Source: Nematostella vectensis (taxonomy: Eukaryota > Cnidaria > Anthozoa > Actiniaria > Edwardsiidae). From it: 64,000 nucleotides of DNA. A program made the position numbers and the translations under genes. Positions 58,601 through 64,000 of this stretch are shown one piece after another. Positions within the stretch are counted from its first letter, which is position 1; each line of letters begins with the position of its first letter. The notes below the pieces were generated by a model. The model was not told where the DNA came from, ran no database searches, and saw only the letters and a list, made by a program, of their open reading frames with translations. The stretch spans positions 3,596,001 through 3,660,000 of the forward strand of contig NC_064038.1 of NCBI RefSeq assembly GCF_932526225.1. The letters run 5' to 3'.

Positions 58601-60166
58601 ACTTAAATGCCAGGGGCATTTCCATATCAGAGAAATGTAATTTCTCTAGGAAAAATATTGATAGCTTTTACTTTTAAAGCTCAAGCCTCGAGGCATTTTG
58701 ATGTGATGCGTGAAAAAAGAACAAAAATGAACACCTTTTTTCTCGGAACTGAAGGGTGTATTCGTTTAGAGACATTTCGGTTAGAGTTGGAGACTGAAAT
58801 TAATATCACGTTGCTAGAGAGCACTTATTAGAAATGACTCCAACGAAAAATTTGATATTCCTACTAAATGTAGGAAAATCAAGAATAACTTTTGCGTTTA
58901 GTTTACTTATCATCTTTATTCTAACAAATACCATAAGCAGTCTTAGGACTTCCATTTGCCACTCGCCATTTGCATTGGAAAGCAGGGGATTTCAACTGGG
59001 AGCAGGGAGTTAAACTGGATAAGAGGCGGGGCTGCCGAGGAAATTGGAAACATAATTTCTGCTCTAAGACGCTTGAATAGTTTTATTTTAAGGCAGTCTT
59101 CTTTCGTTTTCATATTTCATAGCTTATAAACTAAAGGACATTAATTAAGCTTTCTTTTGTTTTTCTTATCAGTATGCGAAAAGATTTGATCTTTGTTATT
59201 GAAGTATTCGTAAAGCAAGTAATTTGTAAAAGCTACTACAGTTTTTCATTAGAGTATGGCCATAGTGCAGAGAAAGACAAATGATGGAAAAGAAAAGCCA
59301 TGACACCTTGTCAAACTAATCTATCTTTTCAGCTGTTTCCTAAGGTAGACTTTACCTTATGTAACAAGATACGCGTAAACGGCATATAATTAAAATTTAT
59401 GCATCGAGAAATGAAATCAAGCGAAGATAATGTTTTTGTTTTATCGAAAATGCAATATATTGCAGGCTTCATGTCCAAGTAAGACTAGTTTACTGAACAA
59501 AATTGCTTCTCTTATGAAACTGACAGCAAAATGTTAAACACTTGAGCGAGAGGAAGTAAAAAATAACCTGGAGGTTAACCACACAAATACGATAGCTATT
59601 TTGTAGTTAGAATGATATAATATTTTAAAGGGAAAAAAGCAATTATTTGTGTATTTATATTTACCTGTATAGTACAAGGGCGCCAGAACAAAGCCCGCGC
59701 CAGTTCCAGCCGAATACGCCGACAAAGCAATGTGGTGAAAATAAGTTGTCAAGCCAAGAAAGCTCACTTCGCCAACCCCATAACCGATAGACGCGACTCC
59801 AACACCCATTAATTTCCAGCCCACATCTTTGCACAAAACAACCATCACAAATCCCACCACTCCGGTCAGGAAAACGGTGGAGATCCTCACGAAGTATGAG
59901 AAATTCGGTATAAAGTAAGGCGCAATTAGAGTCACTCCAAAATACGGCGCGATACTGGCCACGAGGACCAAAGAAGTTTGGATATAAGTCCCAGCGAGGA
60001 TGTCTTGAGCTCCGGATATAATTAGAGAAAAAGTACCGTAAATCAGAGTTCCGAACAAGAAAAAAGCTAGAACTGTACGAAGCCGCTCTTTTTCTTTGTT
60101 GTTCTGAAAATTGCGGGTGGTTTTAGCTGGAAGGAGGGCTTTCTTATCCTCTGCGCTTTCGGTCAT
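55616..60166 (-). CDS. CLN3: CLN3 (battenin) homologue, complete, four exons
   Basis: CLN3 proteins are multipass membrane proteins of late endosomes/lysosomes, related to the MFS fold; loss causes Batten disease in humans and glycerophosphodiester build-up. Exons: 60166-59665, 57413-57235, 56873-56612, 56055-55616; phases agree and give 460 residues (human 438). Matches: YGTFSLIISGAQDIL (human YVVMLSAAHDIL), IGYGVGEVSFLGLTTYF, AYSAGTGAGF, VPLVLAWFSEYLIIQAV, FLPGVDLVLVL, and GKHREFVMGYAVVAMG near the end. Start chosen at MTESAEDKK, as the paralogue begins at the same distance from the first membrane segment; an in-frame ATG at 60268 would add 34 residues. DKKALL near the N-terminus is a possible acidic dileucine sorting signal. 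The exon 4 acceptor (ATGAAG) has a weak pyrimidine tract, so that border is less certain. Confidence 0.9.
56056..56600. repeat. Degenerate repeats in CLN3-like intron 3, including exon-derived pieces
   Basis: GCGTGTACAGCCACGTAGGC at 56157 copies exon 4 sequence GCGTGTACAGCCACGAGGGC at 56004 and continues to resemble the acceptor side. Five units near GATTCGGGAATGACTCGG at 56466-56575 share GCGTTCGGGAATGA with exon 3 (56668). GTCGGTACGTAAT recurs three times. Junction-type duplication again, in a different gene. Confidence 0.65.
57492..57831. mobile_element. TIR element (CAGGCCCGT family), 5-bp duplication
   Basis: Ends CAGGCCCGTAGCCAGAGG and CCTGGCTACGGGCCTG, flanked by CAATT at 57487-57491 and 57832-57836. 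No frame inside. It lies in CLN3-like intron 1. Solo right-end motifs (TACGGGCCTGAT) also occur at 31802 and 56984. Confidence 0.87.
57837..59664. other. CLN3-like intron 1, no gene recognised
   Basis: AT-rich sequence with a poly-G tract at 58449-58466 and an 18-bp perfect hairpin at 58556-58594. Frames here are short and show no recognisable product. Confidence 0.5.
58556..58594. repeat. Perfect short hairpin
   Basis: AATATACGTTGGCTCCAT faces its exact complement across a GAT loop. Too short for a typical microRNA precursor. Confidence 0.9.
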
Positions 60167-62364
60167 TTTGAGGAAGAGATGTCGTAGGTTTTGTGGATTT
60201 TCCGTTCGCACGAAACCACTCAAAGAGATCGGTTTTTGAACGCCACAGTTGAATCTGATTCCAATCAAATGCTTAATGATTTAGCATTACAGCTAGCATA
60301 TCCATTCCACTATTGCATTAGCTATTTTTTTCATCGATAGCTATCAGCAAGTGGAAACGTGATCAAGTTCCCGATGCACATTTAGCATTCGATTCCTTGT
60401 CCTTCGGGATCGCATTTGCTCACACTCGCCAACAACATGAATAAATTTCGATGCTGTTATTACATCTATCTCTATGGAGGTTTTAAATGCAAATTAATGC
60501 ATTGTTTTGGGGCGTCATTAACGAGCCGATTACTAGATTAAACAGGACTGGATATTCATTTTGAGAAAAGGAAAATAAAGTAGAATTCCATGCTCGTGTG
60601 GAATATTCTTTTTTTTTCATTTTTTCTGTAGCGAGTTACAGTTCAATTTAAATATTAACATGAAAAAAGCACCAATCCTAAATATCTTGATGGGAATTAA
60701 TTAAACATAGCCAGTAATATGTATGTTTCTATAGTATCTTTGGATAAATCTGTGGTTTGGCTTTGAATTGTTTGGCCTTTTTTTGCGGATAACTCCGAAA
60801 CATGGCAAAATGTATTACACGAGAAAGAGATCATAAGAATCTAATGGAAAAGCAAAGGATTCTTTTTCGGGGAATGGGATATTTATATTGCCAACGGTGA
60901 CAAAAGACGCCGGATGTTGAAGTATTTATAAGTCTTACTTCATATAGCCGTCAGATGTTTTGTCTTTTTTGAATAAAACAAAAGATTTACTGCAAGGATA
61001 TCGTTTTCATCGTCTTTTTAATTAAGAAAAAAAAATACACGATAAAAAGAAAAGGAAAAAATATTACAGACATGTATGTGCTATGATTTTTTTATCACTC
61101 GTGCAATGCCTGACGGGAAGCATTCATATTTTCTTTCACTTCCCTGTAGGTCGGTCACCTTTTTATGACGTCAGTTTTTGATTTCCCGCTCAAAGCGTCC
61201 ACCATTTTGAATACGACTGAGTAGAGCTGACCTGGGCACGAGGCTAAACAATAATAACGCTTTAATTGGCGCAATATTTGTTTACTTTATTATCCTGTAA
61301 TTTGTGTGTGACATATTTTTGTTCGAAGCGAGACTCGAAAGAAAAATAAACATTTCGCATCTTGTAAAATATGCTAACCATTAATTGTATGTTGGACTCA
61401 ATTTCCAGCTCGTTCCTTTGAGCCCAATATCCGTTTGCCCATCAACAACGAGAGGCCGCCGAGAGTTTTAGCCACGGATCGTATCTTTGACAAAAAAAAT
61501 ATAAAAGCTGTGTCTTAAAATAAGCATTCTTATAAAAAGTGTCTTTAAATAGCCTTGCCTTCTCCTTATTTTAGCTTTTACTCGTGTTTTTTTTTTTTTT
61601 TTACTGTAAGATTTCTTTTTATATATCTTTTTGAATCTGAACGAGTTTCATCGGTTGTCTATGAAATTGGCCAATTAGAGCGGGCTATTGCAGGTATCTC
61701 GTAGATCAGACAATCGCTCATATCATCTTTTTATATAAAATACAATCACGGAAACCCGGCTAAAAAAAACAGCAGTTTGCAAAGGGTTTGCAGAAAGATT
61801 TTCGAGGAAAATGGTAAAAGGTAGATAAATATTAATTGGGATTTTTACCCTGAAGTATTTTCCATTGGGATCTGGTTTCTGGATCGATTCACGTGGACAA
61901 GTGCGCAAGGATAATCGACTCGCTTGACTGTTTAATACACGCAACACTCATAAAATCAAGAAATTTGCAAGTGCTGCATAGGGCTGATGGATCCTATAAG
62001 CAAGTTTTGAATGCCGTGACAAGCTGAGATTTCAAAGACGAATTTTAAGCGAAATGTATGGTTTCCTGTCTAAGCGATTGGCATTTATCGTGAAATAACA
62101 ACGAAAATGTAACGACCAATAGAAATGGCAGAACGCTGTGTGATCCTTTATTTGTCCTCAAAATGTGATTTACATATGATCTTGAGGAGTGCAGCTGTTC
62201 TGGTATGAAACACAACTGACATCTCATTTGAATAAGAGAGTGAAGTCTCCCTGGCGTGAACGGCGAGGATTCACGTTAAGGTTTATTTAGATACCTCTAA
62301 GAGGCCTTAATAATGTAAGGTTTCGAACCCAGGTATTCCGTATACAACATTCAATTGAAATATA
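60167..62364. promoter_or_regulatory. Divergent intergenic region between two CLN3 paralogues
   Basis: Both genes start outward from this 2.2-kb AT-rich segment, so both promoters must lie in it. I see no decisive TATA or CCAAT arrangement. No further gene recognised. Confidence 0.5.
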
Positions 62365-62890
62365 ATGGTTAGTAAACCAAAAGATTCTTCTTCTGAAGAG
62401 AAACTGTTATCAACGGCGAGGGAAATTGACGGCGCGGAAGAACTGGATGAAAATGAGCGACCGGAGGAGCGGAAAAGAACTATTCTCGCATTTTTTATGT
62501 TTGGGTTACTCATCTACGCAACGTACTCTCTGATTATCGCCGGAGCACAAGATATTCTACAGGGGACTCTGGTTCCAACATCGGCCGTTCTGGTAGCGAA
62601 TATCGGGCCTTACTTCCTCGTCACTCTCGTAGCACCGTACTTCATACAGAAAGTACCGTACTTTCCTCGCGTCTTGGCAATATTCACGCTTGAAGTTGCT
62701 GGCTTGATCATGGTTGTCGTAGGCAAACATGTGGCTATAAAGCTGTTCGGAGTGTCTCTTTCGTCAATCGGGTTCGGCCTAGGAGAGCTTTCCTTTATTG
62801 CTATGACTTCGCATTATCATGAAGTGGCGGTGAGAGCGTTTTCGGCGGGAACCGGAGCAGGGATTTCACTCGCCCCTTTGTACTATACAG
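62365..62890 (+). CDS. CLN3-like: CLN3 (battenin) paralogue, first exon only
   Basis: Begins MVSKPKDSSSEEK and aligns along its length with exon 1 of the minus-strand CLN3 gene: LLIYATYSLIIAGAQDIL, APYFIQKVPYFPRVLAIF, SSIGFGLGELSFIAMTSHY, AFSAGTGAGISLAPLYYTG. The donor TATACAG|GTGAGT falls at exactly the same codon and phase as in the paralogue. Remaining exons were not found to 64000 and must lie further right. Divergence is considerable, so the duplication is not recent. A four-exon gene like its neighbour is expected. Confidence 0.9.
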
Positions 62891-63601
62891 GTGAGTTACA
62901 GGGAAATAGAATCTTTTGATTGATGATGAAACTGTACCTGTGTTGCGAAAAATATCCCTAGACTAAATGCTTTTGCATATTTTGTAAAGATAATTACGAT
63001 TCTTTTCACGCCTCGGCAGGTTAAACTTTATTTCTCCTCAAAACAACTGTGCTTTGTTCAGATCAAGTTAATTTCCAGCCTCTTTTTAAAAATAAAAGTT
63101 TAGAATTCCTATCTTGCAAAAGAGGAAAGTGATGATATAAAAGTATTCTTTGATGGCTTTTTCAATGCTTTTGTATTATGAAAAACAACCATGTCACGGA
63201 TCGGCATGTTGGGGTCGAGTATTATCACTTTCTTTAGTTGAGTTATAATCGATTTTTCATTAGTATTTATTAATCATATAGTGACTGGAATCTATTTCCC
63301 GTGAGATTCATGTACCAGAAGCCGGCGTTTGGCCGTGTTATCGTTTTTTTTTTTCGTATAGCAAGCGTATAATATTAGTTTCAAATGCTGACTTGTTATG
63401 GTAATGGTAATGGTAAACACAAATGAATGAGGACATATTTCCGACAGTGGGAGGTGTTTTATTTTTGAGGTCATTTTCAAGAGAACTAACCACATTGTGT
63501 CGTATTATTTTTCAAATCATTAACATCCCTAGCTGTCTCATCTCATATTTGTATTGCTACCTTAGCTTTCCTAATTTGAGTAGAATTATTAAAAGTAAGA
63601 G
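62891..63601. other. Start of CLN3 paralogue intron 1
   Basis: AT-rich, no exon resembling the second CLN3 exon (TTWLCVSPNT region) was found. Confidence 0.5.
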
Positions 63602-63851
63602 TTAAAGCCGCATTGTCACCAGTTTACTTCCGGTCGAGTACCTAACAATATCCGATGATTTCTAACGGAAAACGCGAAAAATATTTCAAAATATTGAAAG
63701 CAGTGTGTCTATCGATAGTTTCTTTGAAGATGTGATAATTTAAGGCGGATGGCCTGTTAAATATCTCGGATTCTAATAGATTCTTTTTTCTTTTAACGGT
63801 TGAGGTTTCCGTCGGATCTCCGGAAGTAAACTGGTGATAATGCGGCTTTAA
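63602..63851. mobile_element. TTAA-flanked MITE, family A, copy 2
   Basis: TTAA at both ends, AGCCGCATTGTCACCAGTTT on the left and its near complement on the right. Inverted relative to the copy at 26478-26723, as the internal GGCCTGTTAAATATCTCGGA block shows. About 250 bp. Confidence 0.92.
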
Positions 63852-64000
63852 CGAAGGAGTTGACGCGTTTAGACGGGTTTTAGAAATCCGTTTGAGTTAA
63901 GAAAAATGATCGAGTTAAGCTTAAGTCACCAGGATTGAACGTTCCATTGTTAAGTTATCTTGTAAGATTACTTATAAGGGAACATCGAAATGTCACAAAA

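Overview
The window is animal nuclear DNA. Genes are split into many short exons with GT-AG introns, coding sequence is a small fraction, and miniature inverted-repeat DNA transposons, a tRNA-derived SINE and many minisatellites fill the introns. The protein content (securin, NBAS and CLN3 homologues) is metazoan. The compact exons and style of repeats suggest a cnidarian, perhaps a sea anemone such as Nematostella; that species-level guess is inference and was not tested.

Layout. (1) 393-2360, minus strand: a securin (PTTG-like) gene, 5' part. Its start codon lies 215 bp from the start of the next gene, across a shared promoter with two CCAAT boxes and two AAGATGGCG (YY1-like) motifs. (2) 2575-53639, plus strand: a complete NBAS gene. 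I could place 61 coding exons whose phases all agree; together they give 7026 nt, i.e. 2341 residues plus stop, close to the 2371 residues of human NBAS. (3) 53640-55615: convergent intergenic DNA holding a 21-bp satellite. (4) 55616-60166, minus strand: a complete four-exon CLN3 (battenin) homologue, 460 residues. (5) 62365 to beyond 62890, plus strand: first exon of a second, divergently arranged CLN3 paralogue that runs on toward or past the right edge.

The most striking signal is structural. Minisatellites in this locus repeatedly start at, and contain copies of, real exon-intron junctions. The 64-bp array before exon 8 carries 13 copies of its splice acceptor; the 50-bp array after exon 18 carries about 74 copies of its splice donor; the 76-bp array before exon 49 carries about 38 copies of acceptor plus degenerate exon start; and exons 6, 14, 20, 21, 33, 47, 51 and 54 show smaller versions, down to fresh two-copy duplications. 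Where I translated through the copies, use of a decoy site usually meets an in-frame stop within a few codons. About 16 kb of the 51-kb NBAS gene is tandem repeat.

How the genes relate: NBAS is the ER tethering subunit that works with RINT1 and ZW10 in Golgi-to-ER transport and is also linked to nonsense-mediated decay; securin guards separase until anaphase; CLN3 proteins are late endosomal/lysosomal membrane proteins. No operon-like logic is expected, but the securin-NBAS pair probably shares promoter elements.
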